A stretch of 64,000 nucleotides of DNA from Lachnospiraceae bacterium (GTDB lineage: Bacteria > Bacillota > Clostridia > Lachnospirales > Lachnospiraceae): NCBI GenBank assembly GCA_009779895.1, contig WRBB01000009.1, positions 1 to 64,000 on the forward strand. Direction: 5' to 3'. Under the pieces are notes generated by a model. That model ran no database searches. It was not told the DNA's origin and was given only the letters and a program-made list of their open reading frames with translations. Position 1 is the stretch's first letter, and each line of letters opens with the position of its first letter. The translations under genes and the position numbers were made by a program. This document shows, piece after piece, positions 7,001-16,729 of this stretch.

Positions 7001-9334
7001 ATCCACAAACCCAGCCGCTCCACTACCTGCACCATTCACTGCCGCAACAGAAAATGTATAGGCATCCCCATTGGTCAAAACCGCCACCGTATAACTGTTT
7101 ACATTGCCTACACCCATGGTGGTACTTGCACCTGTTGTATTGTCTTTTATCACAATTTGATACCCGGTAATGGCATTGCCGCCGTCATTACCGGGCGTGG
7201 TCCAATTTAACGTCACCTGTGAATCACCTGATACGGCTGTTACCGTAGGTGCAGCCGGCACAGTATACGGTGTAGCATCTTTGGTATTGGCATTGCCACT
7301 GTCACCTACATCTGTTACCGCCTGTACCGCACAGATGTAAGTTGTGCCATTCACAAGGCTTAAAATCGTTGTCCGCACTTGTGTACCTGCACTTAAATCA
7401 GCCCAGCTTGTAACCGCTGACCAATTTATACCATCTGTAGAATATTGTGCTGTGGAAATATTTACGTCTGTCCAAGTGCTGCCACCATCTGTTGTATATT
7501 GGTAAGCTGTAATAGGGAGACCACCATTACTTCCCACCGTCCACACCAAAGGAATGGAAACATCATTGCCACTATCGGCTGAAACCAGACTGACCGCCGC
7601 CGCTACTGTTGGTACGGTAGCTGTCACAGTGGAATAAGGATAAGTGGAAACCGCCGCATTACCGGATGTAATTCCACTACTATTTGCGCCATTGATAGCG
7701 AAAACTTGAAAGGTATAAGTAGAACCCGGGGTTAACCCCAAACTATCTGCACTGTAAGTAATCGGTTGCAGAGTCTGGGGTGCCGATACCGTATCGGAAC
7801 CAATCGGCACACCACTCACACCGGAACCATTATAATAATAAATCTGATACGCACTCAATTCTCCTCCGGTAGAATAAGGAGGTGCCCAAGATATTTTAAC
7901 GCTGGGATTGCCACTTGCCCCTGCTTCTCCTTGCCAATTCAATGTTTGTGGATTGACTGTAGGACGTGTGGCAAAGTTATAAGCCGGATAAGGATTGTTG
8001 GTCAAACCTGTTCCCGGACCATTCCAATTTGCCACTGCATTTGGCTCAGAGGGATAAGCAGAAACACCGGCTATGTTGTTGTTTGCTCCCGTACCGATAT
8101 TCGCAGCCACAAAAGAACCATTTGACCCGCCAATACCACCACCGCTTGCACGAATGGTCGCCGTACTATCGATATAAATCTGATTGATTTTTCCAATGCC
8201 GATATATCCACTACCAACGCCACCGGTTCCACCGCTACCAATACCCGCACCGGCATAACCGTAATAAGTAACAAAAACAGAAGAAGTGTCTGCGGCACCA
8301 TCCCCACCCGTAGCGGTAATGTTTGCATTACCTGTGATGATAATGACACCGGAATCTCCGCTGGAATACATACCACCGCCGCTGCCGATACCTGCACCTG
8401 AACCATTGCCGCTGGCATTACCGGTCGCACTGATGGTTACGGGATGGTTTGAACCATTGATATAAATATGACCACCCGCGCCGCCCGGCCAATTGGTACT
8501 GCTACCGGAAAATCCCATCGCACCGCCGCCACCAATACCTGCAGAGCCATAACCACCGCCTGTAGCCGTGATATTGACAGACAGCGCCGTACTATTGATG
8601 ACAATATTGCCGCCCGCTGCCGTAGAAGCACCACCAATACCCGCTCCATTGTATGCTGTGCCTGACGAATAAGCATGGGGTGTCGCCGTGATGGTTCCGC
8701 CATAAATATAAATATTGCCACCAACACCGGTGCCTTGACTGGCGTTGCCGGAATTGATATTCATGGCACCACCAATCGCAGCAGAACCTGCACCACCATT
8801 GACGGTGATGTTACCGCCTGTAATGGTAATATTTCCTGCTGCTCCACCCACTGCCCCGGTAGATGACGAAGTAGAATTGCTTGCGTCACCACCAAGACCT
8901 GCCATACTATTCGGAACATTACTGGTATTTCCTATATTTAAAATCCCATTGCCCGCCGGGGTCGAACCGATAGTCGTTGCCGCATATATGGCCAAGGAAT
9001 CCCCTTGGGCAACCGTAATCCCATAATTAAAGTTAGCTGATGTACAAGAATCCAACAAAAGAATCTTTACATCACCACTAATCACAATACGACCGGTCAT
9101 ATTATTGGCCAGATTGCTGTCCAAATAATACCAACCACTCGTCAAAGTGGTTGCACCACTATTACTCAGCAGAGTAACTGCCGGAGAGGTTTGTATCACT
9201 CCATTTTCATCCAGATAGGCATAAACCTCGTCAGCTTGCACCTCCAAATTCAAACCCAACCCGATTGGTGCTAATAACAGAATCAATAGTACACACATCA
9301 TCAAAGATACCGTTTTGCGAATATTTTTCATCAT
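4085..9334 (-). CDS. Giant cell-wall-anchored fibronectin III surface protein
   Basis: This is a 1749-residue predicted adhesin. A signal peptide occupies about residues 1-33, followed by a lectin/beta-helix-like segment (WYYLDSNL, GRIVISGDVKILL) and a glycine-rich, probably beta-helical part to about residue 450. Nine fibronectin III repeats follow (about 456-1430), each recognisable by NG-x-x-YSF-x-V-x-A-x-N. Then come a Pro-Thr triplet stalk (about 1431-1609) and an X2/Ig-like domain (SGSTILTL...DGTYYF). The C-terminus is PPAGDTG, a hydrophobic helix and RRKR, that is a sortase-type signal differing from LPXTG. The AGGGGG site six bases before 9334 fixes the start. The protein likely projects from the wall to bind polysaccharide or host surfaces. 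No sortase gene is in view. Confidence 0.88.
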   Translation of the reverse strand: MMKNIRKTVSLMMCVLLILLLAPIGLGLNLEVQADEVYAYLDENGVIQTSPAVTLLSNSGATTLTSGWYYLDSNLANNMTGRIVISGDVKILLLDSCTSANFNYGITVAQGDSLAIYAATTIGSTPAGNGILNIGNTSNVPNSMAGLGGDASNSTSSSTGAVGGAAGNITITGGNITVNGGAGSAAIGGAMNINSGNASQGTGVGGNIYIYGGTITATPHAYSSGTAYNGAGIGGASTAAGGNIVINSTALSVNITATGGGYGSAGIGGGGAMGFSGSSTNWPGGAGGHIYINGSNHPVTISATGNASGNGSGAGIGSGGGMYSSGDSGVIIITGNANITATGGDGAADTSSVFVTYYGYAGAGIGSGGTGGVGSGYIGIGKINQIYIDSTATIRASGGGIGGSNGSFVAANIGTGANNNIAGVSAYPSEPNAVANWNGPGTGLTNNPYPAYNFATRPTVNPQTLNWQGEAGASGNPSVKISWAPPYSTGGELSAYQIYYYNGSGVSGVPIGSDTVSAPQTLQPITYSADSLGLTPGSTYTFQVFAINGANSSGITSGNAAVSTYPYSTVTATVPTVAAAVSLVSADSGNDVSIPLVWTVGSNGGLPITAYQYTTDGGSTWTDVNISTAQYSTDGINWSAVTSWADLSAGTQVRTTILSLVNGTTYICAVQAVTDVGDSGNANTKDATPYTVPAAPTVTAVSGDSQVTLNWTTPGNDGGNAITGYQIVIKDNTTGASTTMGVGNVNSYTVAVLTNGDAYTFSVAAVNGAGSGAAGFVDAMSYGNPVAPTNVTAVAGNLENETVASPNGGGGQVTVSFTPVTLDNNGNSNGSMVTGYTVTATTAGVAPITVTETLSQLVADGDGNYSMDVTGLTNGLVYSFTVAATTDFGTGDASEAVTATPYTTPTAATLMTIDAGNGQISISWHTPNTDGGSRISGYEYTLDAMDASPTWSLIPSSNPQDTTNNANVTSYTIVGLENGVTYNVAVRAINGVSDIVSGDAGAGDPSNIMSATPVTNAQAPDLLAAVADISVPTVGGAVTLTWNAPADDGGSAISAYEIEYNYTDSDSIVQSGEETYQVTAGDTGPYTTNVDGLINGMMYSFSVVAVNGITGNPASNVIQAKPYRTPEVPTNIQAVATNVDAGGATITLTWGVPADAVSDDGTCQSGGTCVTGYTIYYYDATNPNAGEVSGDPTTWQTITIGKVLTYSLTGLVNGHVYDFYVAAINAAGTGDLGGPVEGIPYTKPAAPTITASAVVTAQTAANTGVVQIDMTATDNGSAITEYTITVVALDNTATSVVPTPITVTDTSVQITGLTYGTQYMFTATATNAAGTSDSSAAVTVIPYTVPMAPGNLIAVSGEDGQVPLTWTAPADDGGSVITTYEYSVDGGAWMSTSSTGTAYTVVGLTNGTEYSFLVRAVNAAGAGSATAAATATPIAPTDPTSPTTPTTPTDPTVPTSPTTPTTPTGPTAPTGPTTPTSPTTPIGPTTPTSPTTPTGPTTPTGPTTPTGPTTPTSPTTPIDPTSPTSPTGPTTPTGPTSPTSPTSPTSPTGPMTPTGPTSPTSPTSPTTPTGPTNPTTPIGPTSPTTPTGPISPTTPTSPTTPTTPTGPTNPSNTVTTWTQFGVEQATAYFYQREIVSYYIYADLENFVQLVYIGDGSVVSKNNYTLESGSTILTLTEEYLKTFPDGTYYFRAEYTNGYAMLTLVVGQQNNKEIPPAGDTGIPWMFGLGMLLPLLAVGMIGYRRKRIQKIL
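4506..5040. repeat. Low-complexity Pro-Thr-X triplet array in the adhesin gene
   Basis: About 178 codons encode an almost unbroken series of PT-x triplets in which x is T, S, G, I, D, N, V or M. At DNA level these are 9-bp units in higher-order blocks of 12-36 bp. The strong periodicity keeps several other frames open on both strands, which explains the long valine-glycine and arginine-rich shadow reading frames. Such arrays usually form an extended stalk crossing the cell wall and change length by slippage. Confidence 0.9.
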
Positions 9335-9457
9335 AATCGACCCCCTGGAAATCTCAGCGACTTTCGTCAATGTTTCTCTATTATTCTATTATTTTAACAT
9401 ACTTTTATTAAAAAAACAGTTTATTTATATATTTTCTTTCAAAATTTTATTGTTTTT

Positions 9458-11875
9458 TTATTTTCTCAGTTTGGCACCGATTGCTTCCAGGCCTTTTATT
9501 ACTTTTTCCATAGCCGCAGAAATCTCCGCTTCCTCCAATGTTTTATCTTTCGCTCGAAACACAATGGAATAAGCCACGGACTTCAAACCTGCTTCAATCT
9601 GCGCTCCCTCATACACATCAAACAGTACATAAGACTCTAAATAAAGCCCACCTTTTTGCGAAATCACCTCTTCAATCTGACCTGCCGAAACTTCCTTAGC
9701 AATGGTCATGCTAATATCTCTTGTCACCGCCGGATATTTAGCGATTCCTTGATACTTCCGATCAAAGGTGGCAAAATCCAAGATGGTATTCAAATCCAAT
9801 ACTGCCACATAAGTCGCTTCATTTAAGCCATAAGACTCTGCAACGGTTGGGTGTACCTGACCCAAATAACCAAGCAATTTATCTTGATAATAAATGTCCG
9901 CTTGCCGTCCGGGATGTAAATAAGGTTTCTTATCATCTATGCAATAATTTTCTTTTTCAAACATACCTAACTTTTCTAAAAACGCTTTTACCACACCTTT
10001 CATGGTAAAAAAGTCGCCTGTACCATAAAAACCCAATGTAAGTTGTGTACGTTCGTCCGGCAGTTCCTGTAACGGCAATTCCCGGGCTAAATATACGTTG
10101 CCCAATTCGTATAATCTCACATCTTTATTGCGCCGCTTGGCATTTGTTCCCAGAGAGGTAAACATACCATGCAAGGTGGAAGTACGCATAATACTATAAT
10201 CTTCTCCCAAGGGATTTAAGATTTCTATACTTTGCCGTAACGATGCATTTGCATCTAATAATAACTGATCAAATACCTTTGGACTTTCAAAAGAATAACT
10301 CATGCCCTCACTAAAACCGGCATGTTCCGCCACATTACGTGCCACTTGCTCTACCCGCATTTTAAATGCAAGTTTGCCAATGGTTGCCTCACCTTGGGGC
10401 AATGTAGTGGGTATTTTATCATAGCCGTAAAAACGTGCTACTTCTTCTGCCAAATCTGCCAAACGCTCAATATCCTGACGGAATGTAGGTACCGTCACTT
10501 CATTGGTCGCTGCATCAAAATCAAGTTCGATACGGGCAAAGTATTCTAACATGGTTTCTTGACTTAAATCTGTACCCAAAATACCATTGATTTTTTTATG
10601 GTCAAATTTCACGCGCAAAGGCTCTTTTAATGGTTCTGCCACATCAATGGTACCACCAATCACCTCACCTGCTCCAAATTCTTCAATCAGTTGGCAGGCA
10701 CGGTTCAAGGCCAATTTGGCGTTGTGCGGGTCTAAGCCCTTTTCAAACTTCCCGGATGCATCCGTTCGTAAGCCCACTTTTTTACTGGACTTGCGTATGT
10801 TTACACCATCAAAAGTCGCAACTTCCAAAGCCATGATTTCCATATCTTCCGTAACCATGGTGTTTTCACCACCCATAATACCAGCAATGCCAATCGGCTT
10901 ATTTTCATCACAAATCATCAGCACGTTTTCATCTAAATTTCGCTCTTTCCCATCTAGTGTGGTAAATGTATCACCATTTTGAGCTGTTTTTACGATAATA
11001 TGCCTACCACCGATTTTTTCTAAATTGTAAGCATGCATCGGTTGCCCATATTCTTCCATCACATAATTTGTAATGTCTACGATATTGTTGATAGGACGAA
11101 TGCCAACGGAAGCCAATCTACGCTGCAACCACTTTGGTGATGGAGCAATTTTAATATTTTTGATTACTTTGGCACAAAAACGCGGACACAATGTGGTATT
11201 TTCTACCGTAACTTTTAGATAGTCATTGACATCCTCATCATTCCCCGTGTCGGAAACCACAACCGGGCGATATGGTTTTTGAAATGTCGCCGCTGCTTCC
11301 CTTGCTAAACCTAAAACGCTATAACAGTCCACACGATTGGATGTAACCTCAAACTCAAAAACAGCATCACGCAGACCCAATGCTTCCACCGCATCCACAC
11401 CGATTTCAACATCTGCCGGAAAGATATAAATCCCATCTGCCGGAGCCTCCGGGTACATTTCCCGCGTGCTGCCCAATTCTTCAATGGAGCACATCATACC
11501 GGTACTCTCTATCCCACGCAACTTACCTTTTTTGATTTTCATACCACCGGGCTCTTTTACACCATCTCTGGCCGCAGCCACATTGCCACCTGCCAAAACA
11601 ATGGGAACCTTATCCCCCGTATTGACGTTGGGCGCACCGGTAACAATTTGTACCACTTCACTGCCCACATTCACCTGACATATCAACAATTTGTCGGCAT
11701 CTGGGTGTTTTTCAATCTTGTCAATCTGACCAATTACAATTTGATCTAAATTTTCATCCAATAACACACAATCCTCAACCTTGGTACCGGATAGCGTCAT
11801 AGCATCCGTAAATACTTGCACACTTACATCCAATTCCGGCACATAAGCACGAAGCCACGATAACGATGTTTTCAT
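9458..11875 (-). CDS. pheT: Phenylalanine--tRNA ligase beta subunit
   Basis: This 805-residue protein is the beta chain of the alpha2-beta2 PheRS that charges tRNA-Phe in the cytoplasm. The order of parts is an N-terminal OB-fold tRNA-binding domain (about 40-150, with IGQIDKIEKHPDADKL), B3/B4 (about 210-385), B5 (about 400-475), a catalytic-like core, and a C-terminal FDX-ACB domain (about 710-805, with KYPAVTRDISM). Length and domains are normal for the family. It follows pheS on the same strand but is separated by about 190 bp containing a GC-rich tandem repeat, so the usual tight pheST coupling is interrupted. No terminator was recognised after it. Confidence 0.97.
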   Translation of the reverse strand: MKTSLSWLRAYVPELDVSVQVFTDAMTLSGTKVEDCVLLDENLDQIVIGQIDKIEKHPDADKLLICQVNVGSEVVQIVTGAPNVNTGDKVPIVLAGGNVAAARDGVKEPGGMKIKKGKLRGIESTGMMCSIEELGSTREMYPEAPADGIYIFPADVEIGVDAVEALGLRDAVFEFEVTSNRVDCYSVLGLAREAAATFQKPYRPVVVSDTGNDEDVNDYLKVTVENTTLCPRFCAKVIKNIKIAPSPKWLQRRLASVGIRPINNIVDITNYVMEEYGQPMHAYNLEKIGGRHIIVKTAQNGDTFTTLDGKERNLDENVLMICDENKPIGIAGIMGGENTMVTEDMEIMALEVATFDGVNIRKSSKKVGLRTDASGKFEKGLDPHNAKLALNRACQLIEEFGAGEVIGGTIDVAEPLKEPLRVKFDHKKINGILGTDLSQETMLEYFARIELDFDAATNEVTVPTFRQDIERLADLAEEVARFYGYDKIPTTLPQGEATIGKLAFKMRVEQVARNVAEHAGFSEGMSYSFESPKVFDQLLLDANASLRQSIEILNPLGEDYSIMRTSTLHGMFTSLGTNAKRRNKDVRLYELGNVYLARELPLQELPDERTQLTLGFYGTGDFFTMKGVVKAFLEKLGMFEKENYCIDDKKPYLHPGRQADIYYQDKLLGYLGQVHPTVAESYGLNEATYVAVLDLNTILDFATFDRKYQGIAKYPAVTRDISMTIAKEVSAGQIEEVISQKGGLYLESYVLFDVYEGAQIEAGLKSVAYSIVFRAKDKTLEEAEISAAMEKVIKGLEAIGAKLRK

Positions 11876-11920
11876 ATCTAACTATTCCTTCCTGTTTACT
11901 TCTTCATTGTATCCCTTAGG

Positions 11921-12069
11921 GCGGCGCTGCGCGCCTTGAAATGGCATCTCCTTGGCCCCTCGCTTACGCTCACTAATCCAAGGAGCCCGGGCGCTGCGCG
12001 CCTTGAAATGGCATCTCCTTGGCCCCTCGCTTACGCTCACTAATCCAAGGAGCCCGGGCGCTGCGCGCC
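11921..12069. repeat. GC-rich 67-bp tandem repeat between pheS and pheT
   Basis: The unit starts at 11923 and again at 11990, and a 13-bp partial copy (GGCGCTGCGCGCC) starts at 12057. The period is exactly 67 bp and the two copies look identical. Each unit contains the small hairpin GGCGC-TGC-GCGCC and a larger inverted repeat, CTCCTTGG with CCAAGGAG. Base composition is far richer in G and C than the flanks. It resembles dispersed REP/MITE-like intergenic repeats rather than gene sequence. Confidence 0.9.
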
Positions 12070-13092
12070 CTAGAATTGTTGCAAAAACCTAACATCATTT
12101 TCATATAACAATCGCATATCATCAATTTCATATTTCAACAGCGCAATCCGCTCTAATCCCATTCCAAACGCAAATCCGCTATACACTTCTGAATCTATTC
12201 CACACATCTCTAATACATTGGGATGCACCATACCACAACCTAATATCTCAATCCAGCCTGTTCCTTTGCAAAATCGGCAGCCGGAACCACCACATTTGAA
12301 ACAGCTTACATCTACCTCCGCACTTGGCTCTGTAAATTGAAAATGATGCGGGCGAAACTTGGTTTTGGTTTCTGCTCCAAATAATTCCTTGGCAAATACT
12401 GCAAGAGTGCCTTTTAAGTCTGCAAAAGACAGGTTTTTATCCACTACAAGCCCCTCGATTTGATGAAAGGATGGTGAATGGGTTGCATCTACTTCATCTG
12501 AACGAAACACGCGACCTGGTGCAATCATACGAAGCGGCAGTTTACCTTTTTCCATCGCACGTGCTTGTACCGGGGAGGTGTGAGTACGTAATACAATTTC
12601 TTTGTTGATATAAAATGTATCCTGTTCATCCTTGGCCGGGTGGTCTGCCGGAATATTTAATTTTTCAAAGCAATATAAGTCATATTCGATTTCAGGACCC
12701 TCCATTACTTCATAACCCATGCCTATAAAAATACGTTCTACTTCTTCTCGGGCAATGGTATTGGGATGACGATGACCTAAACCTTTTTTTTGAGCAGGCA
12801 AGGTAACATCTATCACTTCCTCTTGCAATTTTGCCTCTAATATTTTTTTGTCCATGCCGGCTTTTACTTCTTCTAAGACGGCTTCAATAGCCTCTCTGGT
12901 ATCGTTGACCATTTGACCAACTTTCGGACGCTCTGCCGGACTTATGTCTTTCATCCCTTTTAGCAAGCCGGTCAGCTCTCCTTTTTTTCCCAGATATTTA
13001 ACCCTAACATCATGCAAACGCTCTGGTTTTTCAGCGGCACGAATCAATGAAATGGCTTCGGCCTGAATGGCTTGTAACTTATCTTGCATCAT
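12070..13092 (-). CDS. pheS: Phenylalanine--tRNA ligase alpha subunit
   Basis: This 340-residue protein is the catalytic alpha chain of PheRS. It has an N-terminal helical arm (about 1-90, [16 protein letters not shown]) and a class II core. Motif 2 is in the [21 protein letters not shown] region, and motif 3 is [15 protein letters not shown] CxxC-rich segment ([16 protein letters not shown]) may bind zinc. Tandem ATGs at 13092 and 13089 follow a GGAG site. The frame is open 36 codons further upstream, but that extension has no ribosome binding site and reaches the preceding gene. No T-box leader is visible in the 65-bp gap upstream, so transcription may come from the DUF362 gene. Confidence 0.96.
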   Translation of the reverse strand: MMQDKLQAIQAEAISLIRAAEKPERLHDVRVKYLGKKGELTGLLKGMKDISPAERPKVGQMVNDTREAIEAVLEEVKAGMDKKILEAKLQEEVIDVTLPAQKKGLGHRHPNTIAREEVERIFIGMGYEVMEGPEIEYDLYCFEKLNIPADHPAKDEQDTFYINKEIVLRTHTSPVQARAMEKGKLPLRMIAPGRVFRSDEVDATHSPSFHQIEGLVVDKNLSFADLKGTLAVFAKELFGAETKTKFRPHHFQFTEPSAEVDVSCFKCGGSGCRFCKGTGWIEILGCGMVHPNVLEMCGIDSEVYSGFAFGMGLERIALLKYEIDDMRLLYENDVRFLQQF

Positions 13093-13157
13093 CTTTTTCT
13101 CTCCTTTTTCACAATAATAAATCCTAACACACCTAGCCTGTAAAAACAAGGTTTTCT

Positions 13158-14204
13158 TTACTCTAAAAACGCCGCTATATCCACTGCCTTTGGCGGACAT
13201 CCTCTGATATAACGTTTAAATCCTGCCGTACAATCTCCACAACCCAATATTCCATCCTTACCAATAAAACCTTGACCAACGCTAATTTTCTCCGACAATT
13301 TTTTCTTGCTTTTAAAAAGAGCATATACCAAGGCCGAATAACAGGCTGAGCATGCTTGGCCCTCCTCAATCTGCCGGGCTAGATTTCCAACAATTCTTTT
13401 GTCCGCCTTGTCTATTTGCGGTTTATTTTTTGTATTTAACTCTATCACCTCTGTGTTCTCATCATAGAGTTCCCCCACTCCAAATGCTTTGGCATAACCC
13501 AAATAGGCAATTTCCTCCACACGATATCCAATCAATTCCGCACAATAAGAATCTAATTGCAGGGCATCCGTACCTGCCAAAATCATATTGCGCTCCACAG
13601 GGGTACCTCCCTCTTCAAAGTTCAAGTCACCACAAATGCCATCAATTACGTTGAAATCCGATCGTATCACCGTATTCAGTTCTGCAATGGGACGATGCAA
13701 ACCAATCGTATGAAATCTTCTTTTTTCCCTATCTGAAATACAACCTTTTAAATTTTTCAAACAACAGGTCAAACGGGTTTGGCAATGGGCTTTCAAAACG
13801 GGTACATTAATCAAAAAATCCGTTTCCACTGCACGCCGACAAACTTCCATACCTTTTCTACTATACATCTCATCCTTTTTTAAATCAATCAGAGGAACAT
13901 TATATTTCTTCGCTATCTCTTCATAACCACAAACCCGATAAGCCCGCTTGGTATTGTCACCAACCCACGAACTTTCTATGATTTCTATGTCTTGCATACC
14001 AAAATCCCTTAAATAAGAGAGGATACCTGCCACGATTTCCGGATGGGTGGTTGCGCCGTTTGCCGCCGGACTGGCAAGAACTAAGTTCGGTTTAATGGAT
14101 ACTTTCATACCTGTCTTAACCAAAGTTTCCAATTTGGCTGCCGCCAAAATTTCTTTTGTGCCTTTTAACATTTCCTTGCTATAATGAATCACTATTTTTG
14201 ACAT
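13158..14204 (-). CDS. DUF362 domain iron-sulfur protein
   Basis: This is a 348-residue protein of the DUF362 family. The N-terminal 260 residues contain the family's landmarks: SIKPNLV, GATTHPE and a conserved cysteine region, [12 protein letters not shown]. The C-terminal part carries cysteine groups (CSAC near residue 285; CGDC and GCPP near 325-340), compatible with iron-sulfur binding. Its reaction is not established. GAGGTAAAGCCA precedes the ATG at 14204. It lies upstream of pheS and pheT on the same strand with a 65-bp gap, so it may be cotranscribed with them. It is divergent from the MATE exporter. Confidence 0.85.
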   Translation of the reverse strand: MSKIVIHYSKEMLKGTKEILAAAKLETLVKTGMKVSIKPNLVLASPAANGATTHPEIVAGILSYLRDFGMQDIEIIESSWVGDNTKRAYRVCGYEEIAKKYNVPLIDLKKDEMYSRKGMEVCRRAVETDFLINVPVLKAHCQTRLTCCLKNLKGCISDREKRRFHTIGLHRPIAELNTVIRSDFNVIDGICGDLNFEEGGTPVERNMILAGTDALQLDSYCAELIGYRVEEIAYLGYAKAFGVGELYDENTEVIELNTKNKPQIDKADKRIVGNLARQIEEGQACSACYSALVYALFKSKKKLSEKISVGQGFIGKDGILGCGDCTAGFKRYIRGCPPKAVDIAAFLE

Positions 14205-14261
14205 TGGCTTTACCTCGCATTAATGATAGACTTATAATATCATATTGTTAGGGAGAACACC

Positions 14262-15587
14262 ATGCATGGAGTTTTGAAAAAATATATCAAATATGTCAGC
14301 TTAAATATTATGGGTACCGTCGCGCTTGCACTTAATATATTTGTGGATGCCCTTTTTATTTCCATTGCCAACGGAGCAGATGGCTTAACCGCCCTAAATC
14401 TAGCAGCACCCACATGGGGTATTTTGCTTGGTACCAGCTTTATGCTGGGGGTTGGCGGCGGTGCCGCTTATATGAATAGGCGAGCTACACAAAACAAAAA
14501 ACTGGCCAATCAAGCCTTTACCACTGCCATGGTTTTTGCAGCAAGCATCAGTGTTTTATTTATGTCGCTTGGCATTTTCTTTGCCCCGCAAATCGCAGGA
14601 TTATTTGGTGCTTCAGGACATATTTTTCCTATGACCACAATTTATTTGCGCACTGTTTTGATTGCTTCCCCTGTCATTATTTTAAGCAATACATTGGGCG
14701 GAATCATTCGCAATGATGATGCGCCTAGAGTGGCGATGGCCGGCAATATCTTGTTTAGTTTCCTAAACATTGGCTTTGATTATTTATTTATGTTTATCTT
14801 TGAAATGGGTATGTTTGGAGCCGCACTGGCCACTGGCTTAGCCTCAGTGTTCCATTTGCTTTTATATTTGATTTATTGGCGGAGCAAACAAGCAAAGTTT
14901 CAATTGTGTAAATTTAAGATACAAGGCAACATGCTAAAAAGCATTTGTATTATGGGTGCCCCCTCTATGATTGGCGAATTTTCCACCGCCATCATTACCA
15001 CCACTTTTAATCTGGTTATTCTAGGCATCAGTGGCAATATCGGGGTTGCTGCCTTTGGCATTCTCTCCAATCTTTCCTTTATTCTTTTGAGCATCTTTGC
15101 CGGAATGGGGCAGGGTATGCAACCACTCGCTAGTTTATACTATGGCGAAAAAAACAAAAAGAATCTACAAAAAGTGTTCCGCTATTCCATTTTTACTGCT
15201 CTTTTGCTATCAGCCCTTGGTTATTTTACCCTTTTTGGCTTTACCAATCTCTTTGTAAATATGTTTAATTATGCCAATAATCCGATTCTAACCACATTAG
15301 CAAACCAAGGGATTCCATTTTATTTTATTGGCATTTTATTTGTTGCTCTAAACATTATCATCACCAATTATTTAAGCGTTACTTTTTCACCTAAACTAGC
15401 TCTTTTTCTTTCCGCTTTAAGAGGCGGTATTTTGGTTATTCCACTCATCCTTGTACTCTCCCGCTTCTTTGCATTGACAGGGGTATGGTTGGCTTATCCC
15501 CTTTCCGAGCTACTTACCTTTTTGATTGCAATACTTTGTTGGCTGATTCATCGCCGTAAATTAAATTTCGTTCAAATACACTCATAA
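14262..15587 (+). CDS. MATE-family multidrug/sodium efflux transporter
   Basis: This 441-residue integral membrane protein has about twelve hydrophobic helices arranged as two related halves. The first half includes GGGAAYMNRRATQNKKLANQAF and the second half GMGQGMQPLASLYYGE, both typical of MatE domains. Such proteins export cationic compounds using a sodium or proton gradient, and the substrate cannot be inferred here. The AGGGAGAACACC site fixes the ATG. It is divergent from the DUF362 gene across a 57-bp gap and stands 68 bp before the mgtE pair, so it could be the first gene of that unit. Confidence 0.92.
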   Translation: MHGVLKKYIKYVSLNIMGTVALALNIFVDALFISIANGADGLTALNLAAPTWGILLGTSFMLGVGGGAAYMNRRATQNKKLANQAFTTAMVFAASISVLFMSLGIFFAPQIAGLFGASGHIFPMTTIYLRTVLIASPVIILSNTLGGIIRNDDAPRVAMAGNILFSFLNIGFDYLFMFIFEMGMFGAALATGLASVFHLLLYLIYWRSKQAKFQLCKFKIQGNMLKSICIMGAPSMIGEFSTAIITTTFNLVILGISGNIGVAAFGILSNLSFILLSIFAGMGQGMQPLASLYYGEKNKKNLQKVFRYSIFTALLLSALGYFTLFGFTNLFVNMFNYANNPILTTLANQGIPFYFIGILFVALNIIITNYLSVTFSPKLALFLSALRGGILVIPLILVLSRFFALTGVWLAYPLSELLTFLIAILCWLIHRRKLNFVQIHS

Positions 15588-15655
15588 AGAATGCCACCTT
15601 AGAAAAAAAGTGCTATACTAAAATAGATAGGAATGATGTTTAGAGGTTCGTAACA

Positions 15656-16699
15656 ATGATAGGTAAAAGCATTTTCACAAATCTTTTGAAAAAACGACCA
15701 CACAAAACCGTTCATGATATGTTGGATAAGATATATCCTGATGATAGTGCCGGCCGCATGATGACAACAGAATATATCGGTCTGCGTAAATTTATGACAG
15801 TAGCAGAATCACTGGCGCATATCAAACGAACAGGGATTCATAAAGAAACTATTTATACCTGCTATGTGACAGAACAACGAAAATTACTTGGGATTGTTTC
15901 TACCAAAGACTTGATGATTTCTGACGATGACCTTTTGATTGAAAACCTTATGAAAACAGAAATCATTTCCGTTCATACCCATACGGATCAAGAGGAAGTT
16001 GCACATCTCTTTGACAGATACAATTTATTGGCTTTGCCTGTATTAGATGCCCTGCATACCCTGGTTGGCATTGTTACCCTTGATGACGCTTTGGATGTTA
16101 TGATTGATGAAACCACCGAAGACATCACAAAAATGGCTGCGGTCAATCCCAGTGAAAGGCCTTACTTTGAAACTTCGGTTTTTCGGCACGTTCGAAATCG
16201 TATTGTTTGGTTATTGATTTTGATGTTTTCTGCTACCATCACGGGCAGTATTATTGCCGGCTATGAAAGTGCCATTGCAGCGGTTCCTTTGTTGGTTTCC
16301 TTTATTCCTGTCCTGATGGATACAGGGGGCAATGGAGGTTCCCAGACATCCGCTTTGATTATTCGTGGTTTGGCTTTAAATGAAATCCATTTTTCCGATT
16401 TACCGCGTGTTATTTTTAAAGAATTTCGTATTTCCATTTTAGTTGGAATCCCTTTGGCTTTGGCAAATGGTTTACGCATCATTATCATCAATCGAAATCT
16501 ACTTTTAGCCTTGGCGGTATCTATTTCTTTGGTGGGTGTGGTGACCGTTTCTAAAATGATTGGTAGCGTTCTACCTTTATGTATCAAAAAAATCGGCTTG
16601 GATCCTGCGGTGATGGCAACCCCTTTTATCACCACCATTGTAGATACCATTTCCATGCTGATGTTTTTTGGCATCGCCGCACGTATTTTTGGACTATAA
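15656..16699 (+). CDS. MgtE-like magnesium transporter lacking the N domain
   Basis: This 347-residue paralogue of the adjacent full-length MgtE starts almost directly at the CBS pair (about 55-165, TIYTCYVTEQRKLLGIVS). It continues into a complete five-helix MgtE channel domain (about 175-347, with VLMDTGGNGGSQTSALIIRG). About 105 residues of the superhelical MgtE_N domain are absent. In characterised MgtE the N and CBS domains together sense internal magnesium and close the pore, so gating here may differ. The ATG follows a modest AGAGG site. It ends 30 bp before the second copy, which suggests an old tandem duplication. It might act only in a heterodimer. Confidence 0.85.
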   Translation: MIGKSIFTNLLKKRPHKTVHDMLDKIYPDDSAGRMMTTEYIGLRKFMTVAESLAHIKRTGIHKETIYTCYVTEQRKLLGIVSTKDLMISDDDLLIENLMKTEIISVHTHTDQEEVAHLFDRYNLLALPVLDALHTLVGIVTLDDALDVMIDETTEDITKMAAVNPSERPYFETSVFRHVRNRIVWLLILMFSATITGSIIAGYESAIAAVPLLVSFIPVLMDTGGNGGSQTSALIIRGLALNEIHFSDLPRVIFKEFRISILVGIPLALANGLRIIIINRNLLLALAVSISLVGVVTVSKMIGSVLPLCIKKIGLDPAVMATPFITTIVDTISMLMFFGIAARIFGL

Positions 16700-16729
16700 A
16701 CAGGATTCTGATAAGGAGTATGGAATCGA

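Noticed and set aside
13093..13200. 36-codon N-terminal extension of pheS
   Set aside because: No ribosome binding site, atypical sequence, overlap with the DUF362 gene, and a good GGAG site before 13092.
15588..15655. Magnesium riboswitch ahead of the mgtE pair
   Set aside because: Only 68 bp separate it from the MATE gene, too short for an M-box, and no paired structure was seen.
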